In this document: one piece after another, positions 1-6,454 of the stretch
How positions within the stretch are numbered: position 1 is the stretch's first letter
How the letters are laid out: each line of letters opens with the position of its first letter
From: Acidimangrovimonas sp.
GTDB lineage: Bacteria; Pseudomonadota; Alphaproteobacteria; Rhodobacterales; Rhodobacteraceae
Assembly (NCBI GenBank): GCA_030147905.1
Contig: JASBUM010000043.1
Coordinates: 1 to 15,061 of the forward strand
DNA: 15,061 nt
Reading direction: 5' to 3'
Made by a program: the position numbers and the translations under genes
Notes under the pieces: generated by a model
Seen by the model: only the letters and a program-made list of their open reading frames with translations
Databases searched by the model: none
Told to the model about the DNA's origin: nothing

Positions 1-1
1 G

Positions 2-802
2 ATGGCCGCCCCCGACGATATCGCCGCGCGGCTGCGGTTCTATGGACGGCTGGCCGACAGCGAGATGCTGGTGCTGCTGGAAGCGGAGCCCGCCCCCGGG
101 CCCGGAGGCGGTGCGCCCACGCTTGCCCCGCGGGTCTTCGATCTGGAGGACGGGCCGGTGGTGCTGATCTTCGACAGCGACGAACGGCTGGCCGATTTCG
201 CCGGCGCGGCGGTTCCCTATGCCGCCCTGCCCGGACGGGCGATCGCTGCCATGCTGGCGGGGCAGGGGGTCGGGCTGGGGGTCAACCTCGGGGTGGCGCC
301 CTCGTCGATCCTGCTGGGGGCGGAGGCGGTGGAGTGGCTTGCGCGCCAGCTCGACGCCGTGCCCGAAGAGGCCCGGGTGCGCGCCCGGCTTCTCGAACGG
401 CCCGAGGCGGCCGACCCGGCGCTCTTGCGGACGTTGGGCACGGCCCTTTCGCAGGTGTCCGCGGCGATGGGCGCGGCGCATCTGGTAACCGCTTGCCACG
501 ACGATGGCAGCCGTCAGCCGATGCTGGTGCTGACCGATGTCGCGCCGCGCGACCGCCCCGCGCTTGCCCGGATGCTGGGCGAGGCGCTGGCCTTCTCGGG
601 TCACGACCGCCGGGCGCCCGACATCGCATTCGCCGATGCTGGCGATGCGGCGGCGGTGGCCGCGGCAGGGGTGGGGTTGCGGCTTGAACTGGAACCGGCG
701 CGGGCGGCTGCGGGGCAGGCGAAGCCCCCCGCCGCGCGGGCGCCCAGGGCCCCCGGCAGCGACCCGACGCGCCCGCCGATCCTGCGAACGGGGCGCAAAT
801 AG
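2..802 (+). CDS. SseB-domain protein, probably 5'-truncated by window edge
   Basis: This reads as an SseB family protein, a poorly understood family named after the enteric sseB gene; no enzymatic role can be assigned. The SseB-like N-terminal domain is seen in the stretch PRVFDLEDGPVVLIFDS (about residues 43-59), followed by a hydrophobic segment around LGVNLGVAPSSILL (about 92-105). The C-terminal ~45 residues are Ala/Pro/Arg-rich and look disordered. There is no signal peptide or membrane helix. In rhodobacterial relatives, as I remember them, the protein starts about ten residues earlier than the ATG at position 2, so that Met is probably internal and the true start lies outside the window. 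The gene sits directly before rplM-rpsI in the same direction, with a 155-bp gap that carries a separate promoter, so it is probably not co-transcribed obligatorily with the ribosomal genes. Confidence 0.72.
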   Translation: MAAPDDIAARLRFYGRLADSEMLVLLEAEPAPGPGGGAPTLAPRVFDLEDGPVVLIFDSDERLADFAGAAVPYAALPGRAIAAMLAGQGVGLGVNLGVAPSSILLGAEAVEWLARQLDAVPEEARVRARLLERPEAADPALLRTLGTALSQVSAAMGAAHLVTACHDDGSRQPMLVLTDVAPRDRPALARMLGEALAFSGHDRRAPDIAFADAGDAAAVAAAGVGLRLELEPARAAAGQAKPPAARAPRAPGSDPTRPPILRTGRK

Positions 803-843
803 TTGGGGTAAAATAATACCCAATTCGTAAGTCACTGAAATTG

Positions 844-857
844 CTAGATTAATCTAG
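844..857. promoter_or_regulatory. Perfect 14-bp palindrome upstream of the rplM promoter
   Basis: CTAGATTAATCTAG is identical to its reverse complement. It lies in a strikingly AT-rich island (about 803-870) and ends 11 nt before the proposed -35 hexamer, a position suited to an activator or an UP-like element. The binding protein is unknown. A chance origin is possible in AT-rich DNA, but such a run is rare in this GC-rich window. Confidence 0.4.
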
Positions 858-868
858 GTACATTGTCC

Positions 869-896
869 TTGACTGGCGCGCGCAAAGGCTTAGAAA
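869..896 (+). promoter_or_regulatory. Probable sigma-70-type promoter of rplM-rpsI
   Basis: TTGACT at 869-874 matches the -35 consensus in 5 of 6 positions, and TAGAAA at 891-896 matches the -10 consensus in 4 of 6, with a 16-nt spacer. An AT-rich tract lies upstream. The predicted transcript start near 903 would give a leader of about 55 nt before rplM. The call is from consensus matching only. Confidence 0.6.
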
Positions 897-908
897 AGCG
901 CAATCCTC

Positions 909-929
909 CGGCCGGTCACGTTCCGGCCG
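909..929 (+). promoter_or_regulatory. Hairpin in the rplM 5' leader
   Basis: A 7-bp GC stem (CGGCCGG at 909-915 pairing with CCGGCCG at 923-929) with a 7-nt loop lies inside the predicted short leader, ending 18 nt before the AGGG ribosome-binding site (948-951). L13 represses its own operon at the translational level in E. coli, so a leader structure of this kind could serve autoregulation here. That function is inferred, not shown. Confidence 0.35.
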
Positions 930-957
930 TGTCCCATTCACGAATACAGGGCCCGAG

Positions 958-1422
958 ATGAAAACCTTCACCGCTACACCGGCGGATATCGAGAAGAAAT
1001 GGATCCTGATCGATGCCGAAGGCGTCGTTCTGGGCCGTCTCGCCTCGATCGTCGCCATGCGACTGCGCGGCAAGCACAAGCCGTCCTTCACGCCCCACAT
1101 GGACATGGGCGACAATGTCATCGTCATCAATGCTGACAAGGTCCAGATGACCGGCGACAAGCGCGATGCCAAGAAATACTACTGGCACACCGGCTATCCC
1201 GGCGGCATCAAGCACCGCACCGCTCGCCAGATCCTCGAGGGTGCCCATCCCGAGCGGGTGATCGAGAAGGCGGTGCAGCGGATGCTGCCCGGCGGCAAGC
1301 TTTCGCGGCTGCAGATGACCAACCTGCGCATCTATGCCGGCAGCGAGCACCCGCATGAGGCCCAGCAGCCCGAAGTTCTCGACCTCAAGCCGCTGAACCC
1401 GAAAAACACCCGGAGCGCATGA
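958..1422 (+). CDS. rplM: 50S ribosomal protein L13
   Basis: L13 is an early-assembling protein of the large ribosomal subunit that binds 23S rRNA. The 154-residue product is full length for alphaproteobacteria. Recognisable blocks are [16 protein letters not shown] (about residues 15-30), [19 protein letters not shown] (37-55), the [12 protein letters not shown] segment (75-86) and the conserved [10 protein letters not shown] region (108-117). The ATG at 958 is preceded by AGGG with a 6-nt spacer. The stop codon is shared in the junction CGCATGACAATG with the next gene, rpsI, the usual partner in an L13-S9 operon. Expression is likely driven by the promoter at 869-896 and ended by the terminator at 1997-2028. 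Nothing unusual is seen in the protein. Confidence 0.98.
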   Translation: MKTFTATPADIEKKWILIDAEGVVLGRLASIVAMRLRGKHKPSFTPHMDMGDNVIVINADKVQMTGDKRDAKKYYWHTGYPGGIKHRTARQILEGAHPERVIEKAVQRMLPGGKLSRLQMTNLRIYAGSEHPHEAQQPEVLDLKPLNPKNTRSA

Positions 1423-1424
1423 CA

Positions 1425-1919
1425 ATGGCCGACGACATGAAAACCCTCGAGGGCCTGAAATCGGCGGTCGCCGAGGCCGGCGTCGTGGCCCAGACCGAAA
1501 CCGCGACCAGCCGCGAACCGCTGCGCGATTCGCACGGCCGGTCCTATGCCACCGGCAAGCGCAAGAACGCGACCGCGCGGGTCTGGATCAAGCCGGGTTC
1601 GGGCAAGGTCACCGTCAACGGCAAGGACATGGCCGAATATTTCGCCCGTCCGGTGCTGCAGATGATCCTGCGTCAGCCCTTCACCGTGGCCGGCGTGGAG
1701 GATCAGTTCGACGTCGTCGCCACCGTCAAGGGTGGCGGGCTTTCGGGCCAGGCGGGCGCGGTCAAGCACGGCGTCTCGAAGGCGCTGCAGCTTTACGAGC
1801 CGGGCCTGCGCGGCGCGCTCAAGGCGGCCGGCTTCCTGACCCGCGACAGCCGGGTGGTCGAGCGGAAGAAATACGGCAAGCGCAAGGCACGCCGCAGCTT
1901 CCAGTTCTCGAAGCGCTGA
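1425..1919 (+). CDS. rpsI: 30S ribosomal protein S9
   Basis: S9 is a small-subunit ribosomal protein whose C-terminal tail reaches the P-site tRNA. The core has the family blocks [35 protein letters not shown] and the signature [19 protein letters not shown]. The basic tail ends in SFQFSKR, giving the expected Lys-Arg end. About 35 N-terminal residues precede the core, an extension usual in Rhodobacterales. Two in-frame ATGs compete. The one at 1419 overlaps the rplM stop (ATGA), but GGAG at 1412-1415 is only 3 nt away from it and 9 nt from the ATG at 1425. The product [12 protein letters not shown] matches the usual N terminus, so 1425 is chosen. Translation is probably coupled to rplM. Confidence 0.97.
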   Translation: MADDMKTLEGLKSAVAEAGVVAQTETATSREPLRDSHGRSYATGKRKNATARVWIKPGSGKVTVNGKDMAEYFARPVLQMILRQPFTVAGVEDQFDVVATVKGGGLSGQAGAVKHGVSKALQLYEPGLRGALKAAGFLTRDSRVVERKKYGKRKARRSFQFSKR

Positions 1920-1996
1920 TTGCCCGCAGGCGCCGGGGCGGTTCCGCAAGGAGCCTCCGGCACCTGCCATGCGACCGCGGCCTGGTCACAGGTTTC

Positions 1997-2028
1997 AAAG
2001 GCGGGGTCTTCGGGCCCCGCCTTTTTTT
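1997..2028 (+). terminator. Intrinsic terminator of rplM-rpsI with UUCG tetraloop
   Basis: The stem GGCGGGG (2000-2006) pairs with CCCCGCC (2015-2021), extended by a U-G and a C-G pair that close a TTCG tetraloop (2009-2012). Three A-T pairs lie at the base, followed by a run of seven T (2022-2028). It lies 78 nt after the rpsI stop. The AAA at the left base gives only three T on the other strand, so it could work weakly in the reverse direction for the facing ATPase gene. Confidence 0.93.
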
Positions 2029-2093
2029 GCAGCAAATGGTGCAGGTGAATGATCACTGGTCGTGGAGCCGACGACCGGTCCAAGGTCATGCCG

Positions 2094-2636
2094 TCAGGAA
2101 AGATGTCCCAGAACGAAATCTGCCCGCTCCTCGACGCCGACTTTCGGTAAGATGATCGTTTCGTATCCGAACCGCTCTAATGCATCGAGCAACCGATGGT
2201 ATTCGTCGATCGCTTTCCCCATATCGTGCTGCCGCTCGTCATCCGCCCGGTAGATTTCAGGCCAGGGCGGGGTCAGGAAAACCTGTCGATGAAAGAGATC
2301 ATGTCCGATGAGGGTCTCGGAGGCGAGCATCCCCGTTGCGTGCTCCAACGCGATCGCGGCGTCGATGAGCCCTCGGTCAAAGAATACCCATCCTTTTGCA
2401 CCCTTGACGGGTTTGAGGTCGCGGGAAGCCATGTCGATAGCCCGTCGCGCAAACGCTTCGAGATCAACCCAGGGAAGCGCGCGGCCCTTTCTGCGCATTT
2501 CGTCCGCGACTATCCTGCGGCCTGGCTCCTCGATGGTCTCGAAACCCCTCCGTCCCAGCTCGGCCAGTAGTGTCGACTTTCCCCCGCCCGAACATCCGGA
2601 CAGAATGACATGCCGGCGGGTCATGTCACTGCGCAT
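2094..2636 (-). CDS. Small AAA_28-type P-loop ATPase
   Basis: This is a 180-residue P-loop protein of the NadR/Ttd14-like AAA_28 group. A nucleotide-kinase-like or ATPase activity is expected but the substrate is unknown. The Walker A motif GCSGGGKS is at residues 14-21, a conserved EEPGRR at 36-41, a Walker B-like hydrophobic-acid strand WVFFDRG at 83-89, and a lid-like basic segment YRADDERQHD at 129-138. It is soluble, with no signal peptide. The start at 2636 is chosen because GGAGG lies 8 nt before it; a second ATG at residue 5 lacks such a site. The frame stays open upstream to 2912 but that part looks non-coding. Codon use and base composition differ from the neighbours: two 60-nt rows inside it (2101-2220) count 53% GC. 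It stands alone, facing the ribosomal operon, and looks acquired. Confidence 0.85.
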   Translation of the reverse strand: MRSDMTRRHVILSGCSGGGKSTLLAELGRRGFETIEEPGRRIVADEMRRKGRALPWVDLEAFARRAIDMASRDLKPVKGAKGWVFFDRGLIDAAIALEHATGMLASETLIGHDLFHRQVFLTPPWPEIYRADDERQHDMGKAIDEYHRLLDALERFGYETIILPKVGVEERADFVLGHLS

Positions 2637-2721
2637 CAGGCTTTCCTCCGACTTTGGCTCTTTTGAGGATGGTGCAGAGTGGCGCACGCGTCGTCGGCAT
2701 TGTTGCCCTGCCCGGGCCGGC

Positions 2722-2745
2722 GCTCCCGAAGATTTCTTCGCGAGC
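2722..2745. repeat. 24-nt near-perfect inverted repeat upstream of the ATPase gene
   Basis: The arms GCTCCCGAAGA and TCTTCGCGAGC pair with a single C/C mismatch around a 2-nt centre: ten of the eleven arm positions pair. It lies about 86 nt upstream of the ATPase start, so it could be an operator for a dimeric regulator or a leader hairpin. No regulator gene is adjacent. Confidence 0.5.
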
Positions 2746-2816
2746 GACCTGTAGCCCAATGCCTTCGGTCCTTTTAGCGTCGGCACCCGCGCGCACCATC
2801 TATTGCAAATGGCTGC

Positions 2817-2834
2817 TCTTCGGGCCCCGCCTTT
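2817..2834. repeat. Second copy of the 3' half of the rpsI terminator
   Basis: TCTTCGGGCCCCGCCTTT here is identical over 18 nt to 2007-2024, the loop and right arm of the rpsI terminator. The left arm is absent here, so this copy cannot fold into the same hairpin. The two copies bracket the lower-GC segment with the ATPase gene. This is compatible with an insertion that duplicated part of the terminator, or simply with a remnant of another terminator of the same common type. Confidence 0.6.
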
Positions 2835-2918
2835 CGTCATGCGGCGCGGGCGGGATGCGGCCGCGGATGGTGTGATGGAGCGCCGGCCGGCCGAACGCAG
2901 GCGGGGCCCCATGTTCCC

Positions 2919-2950
2919 GCCCGGACCTCATGCCGCCCGGACCTCATGCC
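2919..2950. repeat. Perfect 16-bp tandem duplication
   Basis: GCCCGGACCTCATGCC occurs twice with no gap and no mismatch. It is in non-coding DNA and is followed directly by a second, different tandem repeat. Confidence 0.85.
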
Positions 2951-2991
2951 GCGCTGTCCGGTCCGCGCTGTCCGGTCACGCTGTCCGGGCC
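2951..2991. repeat. Three-copy 13-14-bp tandem repeat
   Basis: The core CGCTGTCCGG is found at 2952-2961, 2966-2975 and 2979-2988. The first two units (GCGCTGTCCGGTC plus one base) agree in 13 of 14 positions and the third is one base shorter. The spacing of 13-14 nt is not a helical turn, and slippage in GC-rich DNA is the simplest origin. Confidence 0.75.
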
Positions 2992-3086
2992 GCGCCGTGC
3001 CCGGCCGCGTCGCGCCCGGAATGCAGCCGTTGTCCTGCCGCCCGCCCGTCGCCCGGGTGCCGCCGGCCCCGATCTTCTGATGCCCG

Positions 3087-3124
3087 CCCCGGCCGGCCGG
3101 TGGCCATCCGCGTCCGGCCCGGGG
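3087..3124 (-). terminator. Candidate 3' hairpin of the dehydrogenase operon
   Basis: CCCCGGCCGG (3087-3096) pairs with CCGGCCCGGGG (3114-3124) with one bulged base, giving a 10-bp GC stem and a 17-nt loop. It begins 17 nt after the dehydrogenase stop in the direction of that operon. No T-run follows, so it may be a transcript-stabilising or rho-assisted end rather than an intrinsic terminator. Hairpins are common by chance at this GC content. Confidence 0.35.
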
Positions 3125-3141
3125 CGTTCTGGCCTGCGCGC

Positions 3142-4101
3142 TCAGTTCTTGCCGGTCTTGACGCCGTTGAGCCTCGCCACGTGATCGCTCAGATGCGGCA
3201 GATAATCCTCCGGGCCGTCCGCCCCCGCCGCAAGGGCCATGGCGAAGGCGTTCTTGGCGGCGCTGGCCAGCGGGGTGGCAACCGTCGCGGCATTCGCCAT
3301 CGCCTCGACATAGCGCAGGTCCTTGTAGGCGTTGGTGATGGTGAAGCGATGGGAATCGCGTTTTCCTTCAAGAGCATAGCCCATGAAAGTCTGGTAGAAC
3401 CCGCAATCCATCCGGCCGCCGCGAATGACCTTGTCGAATTGCTCGACCCCGATCCCGACCTTGCGCGACAGCGCAAGCGCCTCGGCATAGAGCGCACCGT
3501 AGCCGAGCGAGATGAAGTTGTTCAGCAGCTTCATCTTGTGGCCGTCGCCAACGCCGCCCACCCGCACGATCTTCGCCGCCCAGGTCTCGATCACCGGCTG
3601 AATGCGGACGAATACCGGCTCATCCGCACCGACCATGCAATCGAGCGTGCCTTCCCAGGCCTCCTTCGGTGTCCGGCTGAGCGGCGCATCGGCGTAATGA
3701 ACGCCGATCTCGGCCATCGCGGCGGCAAGGCGCGCGGTCACCGTGGGCTCGCCGGTGGAACAGTCGACGATCACGCTGCCGGGGGCAAGGCCGGGCTTCA
3801 GCCCCGCCACCACCGCCTCGGCCTCGGGCGCGCCGGTCAGACACAGGAAGACGATGGTCGAACGCTTGGCGAGGCTTTCGAGGTCAGAGGCCTCGCTTGC
3901 CCCCCGCTCGACCAGATCGACCACCGGCTTGCGGTTGCGGTGCGCGATCACCGTCAGGGGATAGCCCTTTTCGACGATGTTCTTGGCCATGCCGTGACCC
4001 ATGAGCCCGACACCGACGAAGCCCACCGTCTCATCTCCGGCGGGTGTGGGTGTGGCGTCCGGCGTGTTGTCCGATTTGGTATCCGAGTTGCTTTGCGACA
4101 T
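3142..4101 (-). CDS. NAD(P)-dependent beta-hydroxyacid dehydrogenase, candidate threonate dehydrogenase
   Basis: A member of the 3-hydroxyisobutyrate/tartronate-semialdehyde reductase family, which oxidises or reduces small hydroxyacids. The Rossmann motif GFVGVGLMG is at residues 27-35, the substrate loop DAPLSR at 138-143, the catalytic Lys191 sits in HKMKLLNNF, and the C-terminal helical domain follows. Next to OtnC, OtnK and OtnI, the expected job is oxidation of L-threonate to 2-oxo-tetronate (the LtnD role). However, the loop has Arg143 where LtnD and GarR types have the Gly-Gly of DAPVSGG; this and NNFIS resemble the sulfolactaldehyde reductase branch. The first 25 residues are a Ser/Asp/Thr/Pro-rich extension. 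The ATG at 4101 has GGAG 6 nt upstream; a GTG at 4026 also has GGAG at 8 nt and would give the usual family N terminus. It starts 32 nt after otnC. Confidence 0.85.
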   Translation of the reverse strand: MSQSNSDTKSDNTPDATPTPAGDETVGFVGVGLMGHGMAKNIVEKGYPLTVIAHRNRKPVVDLVERGASEASDLESLAKRSTIVFLCLTGAPEAEAVVAGLKPGLAPGSVIVDCSTGEPTVTARLAAAMAEIGVHYADAPLSRTPKEAWEGTLDCMVGADEPVFVRIQPVIETWAAKIVRVGGVGDGHKMKLLNNFISLGYGALYAEALALSRKVGIGVEQFDKVIRGGRMDCGFYQTFMGYALEGKRDSHRFTITNAYKDLRYVEAMANAATVATPLASAAKNAFAMALAAGADGPEDYLPHLSDHVARLNGVKTGKN

Positions 4102-4133
4102 GAAATGCTCCGCGAGATGGGAATGAAGGGCGG

Positions 4134-4775
4134 TCAGCCCGATGGAAAACGCCGTTCGAGATCGGCCACCGCCGCGGCATCGAGCGGGCGGATCCGCCGG
4201 CCCTCCAGCGTCAGGTAGAGCCGCGCGGCTTCCTCCAGCTCCTCGATCGCGTATTGCGCGGCCTCAAGGGTGGTTCCGGCGACGACGGGGCCGTGATTTG
4301 CCAGCAGGATCGCATGGTGCCGTTCGGCGAGAAGCCACACCGCATCGGCCAGCGCGGGATCCCCCGGCGGGTGGTAGGGCGCCAGCGCCAGCCGGCCCAC
4401 GCGCATCACCTGATAGGCGGTCAGGGGCGGCAGCGCCGAGGCGGGATCCAGCCCCTCCAGCAGCGACACCGCAGTGGCGTGATGGGAATGCAGATGCACC
4501 ACGGCGCCCGATTTGGCCCGGGCCCGATACATGGCGAAATGCAGGAAGGCTTCCTTTGTCGCCGGGTCGCCGCCGGTGTGGCGCCCCTCGGCGTCGAACC
4601 GCGCCAGCCGCGCCGGATCGAGCGCCCCCAGCGCCACGTTCGTGGGCGTCATCAGCCAGCCGCCGTCGGCCATGCGCGCCGAGATGTTGCCCGACGATCC
4701 CGCCGTCAGCCCGCGCAGGAACAGCGAGTGGCCGATCGCGCAGATCCGTTCGCGCAGAGCCGTCTCCTCAGACAT
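4134..4775 (-). CDS. otnC: 3-oxo-tetronate 4-phosphate decarboxylase (class II aldolase family)
   Basis: OtnC converts 3-oxo-tetronate 4-phosphate to dihydroxyacetone phosphate and CO2, the last step of the tetronate route. The 213-residue product is a full-length class II aldolase/adducin-fold protein. Visible motifs are the phosphate-binding loop GSSGNIS (26-32), MTPTNV (42-47), the active-site Glu75 in TKEAFLH, the metal ligands His94 and His96 in HLHSHH, and His161 in LLANHG. It is cytosolic. Its start overlaps the end of otnK by 8 nt, so the two are translationally coupled, and no strong ribosome-binding site of its own is seen. From sequence alone fuculose- or ribulose-phosphate aldolases are alternatives; adjacency to a DUF1537 kinase makes OtnC by far the best call. 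Confidence 0.9.
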   Translation of the reverse strand: MSEETALRERICAIGHSLFLRGLTAGSSGNISARMADGGWLMTPTNVALGALDPARLARFDAEGRHTGGDPATKEAFLHFAMYRARAKSGAVVHLHSHHATAVSLLEGLDPASALPPLTAYQVMRVGRLALAPYHPPGDPALADAVWLLAERHHAILLANHGPVVAGTTLEAAQYAIEELEEAARLYLTLEGRRIRPLDAAAVADLERRFPSG

Positions 4776-6051
4776 GGGCGGCCGGCTCTGTCAGCAGGGA
4801 CCAGGCACGCAGGAAGAAGTCGGGGCCGCCGAAATTGCCCGATTTCAGCGCCAGTGCCAGATGCGGTGCATGGCTGACAGTCCAGGGAACGCCGGGCGCG
4901 ATCTCGGGGCCGATGTCGAGCGCATGGATGCCCAGTGCTGCCGTCACCGCGCCCGAGGTCTCGCCGCCCGCGACGATCAGGCGGCGGGTGCCGGCCGCGA
5001 CCAGCCCGGCGGCGATACGGGCAAGCGCGGCCTCGACCAGCGCGCCCGCGTGTTCGGCGCCCAGCCGTGCCTGAACCCGCGCAAGCGTCTCGGGTGCCGC
5101 GCTCGAATGTATGAGGGGAATGGCCCCGGTCGGCAGACCGGCCGCCCAGTCGAGGGCGGCCTCGACGCTGTCGCGACCCTCGGCCAGTTCCAGCGGATCC
5201 AGCGCCCGGCACGGCAGGCCCGCGGCACGCGCATGGTCGATCTGCGCGCGGGTCGCGGCCGAGCAGGATCCGGCGAGGATCGCCGCGCGGCCCGCCGGGG
5301 CGTCAAGTGCGCGCAGGGCCGCCGCCGCGCCGCGGGACCGCCGCGCGCCCGCCAGTTGCCGCGCAAGCCCCATGCCCAGCCCCGACCCGCCGGTGGTCAG
5401 CGCAAGCCCGGCCGTCGCCCGGCCCAGGGCCTCGAGGTCCGCGTCGGTGACTGCATCCGCGATCAGCAGGGCCTTGCCCTCCCGCCGCGCCTGCGCCAGG
5501 GCCTCGGCGATCGCGGATGCGCCGCGCCGCACCACGGCATGGCCGAGCAGGCCGACGGCAGCCCGGCTCTGCCGGCCCAGTACCCGTACGAGGTCGGAAT
5601 CGCGCATCGGATTGAGCGGATGATCCTTCATCGGGCTTTCGGAAAGAAGCCGGTCACCGACGAACAGATGCCCCATGTAAACGGTCCGTCCGGTCGCCGG
5701 GAAGGCGGGGCAGGCGATGGTGATATCGCAGCCGGTCAGCGCCATCAGCGCCTCGGCCACCGGCCCGATATTGCCGCGCCCGGTCGAATCGAAAGTCGAG
5801 CAATATTTGAAATAGAGCCGCTCCGCGCCCGCCCCTTGCAGCGCCTCCGCCGCGGCGCGCGACTGGGTTATCGCCGCGTCGGGCGCAATCGAACGGGTCT
5901 TGAGCGCGACCACCACCGCCTCGGCGCCGGCAAGTGCCTGCGCCCCTTGCGGCTGGCCGATGATCTGGCGTGTGACCAGACCTTCACGCGCGAAGGTCAG
6001 GGCCAGATCACTGGCGCCGGTGATGTCGTCGGCAATGGCTCCGATCAGCAT
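4768..6051 (-). CDS. otnK: 3-oxo-tetronate kinase (DUF1537 family)
   Basis: OtnK phosphorylates 3-oxo-tetronate at the 4-position with ATP. The 427-residue length fits the family. The N-terminal substrate domain opens with the conserved IADDITGASDLA (6-17) and continues with VVALKTRSI and KYCSTFDSTGRGNIGP. The C-terminal nucleotide-binding domain has the glycine-rich GGETSGAV from about residue 362 and IGPEIAPGVPW after it, followed by KSGNFGG near the end. The frame stays open far upstream of 6051, but the family N terminus MLIGAIADD and a G-rich stretch just before the ATG place the start at 6051. It is the first gene of a leftward operon with otnC and the dehydrogenase, and faces away from otnI across a shared intergenic region, so divergent control is likely. 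Confidence 0.93.
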   Translation of the reverse strand: MLIGAIADDITGASDLALTFAREGLVTRQIIGQPQGAQALAGAEAVVVALKTRSIAPDAAITQSRAAAEALQGAGAERLYFKYCSTFDSTGRGNIGPVAEALMALTGCDITIACPAFPATGRTVYMGHLFVGDRLLSESPMKDHPLNPMRDSDLVRVLGRQSRAAVGLLGHAVVRRGASAIAEALAQARREGKALLIADAVTDADLEALGRATAGLALTTGGSGLGMGLARQLAGARRSRGAAAALRALDAPAGRAAILAGSCSAATRAQIDHARAAGLPCRALDPLELAEGRDSVEAALDWAAGLPTGAIPLIHSSAAPETLARVQARLGAEHAGALVEAALARIAAGLVAAGTRRLIVAGGETSGAVTAALGIHALDIGPEIAPGVPWTVSHAPHLALALKSGNFGGPDFFLRAWSLLTEPAAHV

Positions 6052-6086
6052 GCGCCCCCCCTGCGCCCGGCCCGGGCGCCTTCTCC

Positions 6087-6141
6087 GGTGCCCGTCGGCT
6101 TCCCCGGCACCCGTCCTTCGCCCGGGACCCGTCCTTTCCCG
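6087..6141. repeat. Three imperfect 18-19-nt direct repeats in the otnK upstream region
   Basis: Units starting at 6087, 6106 and 6124 share the pattern GGNNCCCGTC followed by a pyrimidine-rich tail. The last two share ACCCGTCCTT exactly, 18 nt apart. They lie 36-90 nt upstream of the otnK start, where repeated operator half-sites could act. They may equally be slippage products. Confidence 0.5.
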
Positions 6142-6305
6142 TTCCGGCCCTGTGGTTCGCGCTGGCGCCGCGCGTCCCGGCCGCATCCGTTCCCCGGCCG
6201 CCGCGTGGGTGCCGCGATGCAGAATGAGCCGTCGTGCGAAGGCTTGCAATCGGCGCGAGGCTCGGGCAAACGGAATCGTCACGACGCTATCATCGCCCCC
6301 GGGGG

Positions 6306-6321
6306 CCGGCAAGGCTGCCGG
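6306..6321. promoter_or_regulatory. Short palindrome upstream of otnI
   Basis: CCGGCA and TGCCGG form 6-bp arms around AGGC, about 134 nt before the otnI start. It could be an operator of a dimeric regulator (such as GntR, LacI or DeoR types, common in sugar-acid loci). A 6-bp arm alone is weak evidence in GC-rich DNA. Confidence 0.25.
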
Positions 6322-6454
6322 TATTCGTCGGGGCCCCGCCATGCCCAACATGCGCGCAGCCGCCGAGCGTCACGCCGTTGCCAGGGTCCGCGATCCGGGT
6401 GCGGCGCGTATGCTTCGGGGTCCGGCCGACGCGCCCGCGCCGAGAGAGGGAGCC

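Larger units (their letters stand above)
2637..3141. other. 505-bp non-coding stretch with repeats and palindromes
   Basis: No convincing gene is seen. The left half (to about 2815) shares the lower GC of the ATPase gene and should hold its promoter. It contains a long inverted repeat (2722-2745) and ends at a half-copy of the rpsI terminator (2817-2834). The right half is very GC-rich and holds two short tandem repeats (2919-2991) and a stable hairpin (3087-3124) behind the dehydrogenase gene. Open frames on the plus strand here continue antisense through the dehydrogenase and are taken as shadows. Confidence 0.6.
6052..6454. other. Divergent regulatory region between otnK and otnI
   Basis: 403 bp without a believable gene, holding the start signals of both tetronate transcripts. 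It contains an 18-19-nt periodic repeat close to otnK (6087-6141) and a short palindrome nearer otnI (6306-6321). TATCAT at 6288-6293 resembles a -10 box toward otnI, but no good -35 lies at the right distance. No regulator gene or small RNA signature is seen. Confidence 0.55.

Noticed and set aside
803..823. TTGGG...CCCAA inverted repeat right after the SseB gene, as a terminator
   Set aside because: The stem is short with a bulge and AT pairs, and no T-run follows. It may just be part of the AT-rich promoter island.
2803..4218. Long plus-strand open frame antisense to the dehydrogenase
   Set aside because: Its translation is Arg/Pro/His-rich with no family resemblance, while the minus strand encodes a clear beta-hydroxyacid dehydrogenase. 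High GC leaves antisense frames open.
6288..6293. TATCAT as the otnI -10 box
   Set aside because: No acceptable -35 hexamer at 16-18 nt and a leader of about 160 nt would result; not enough to call a promoter.
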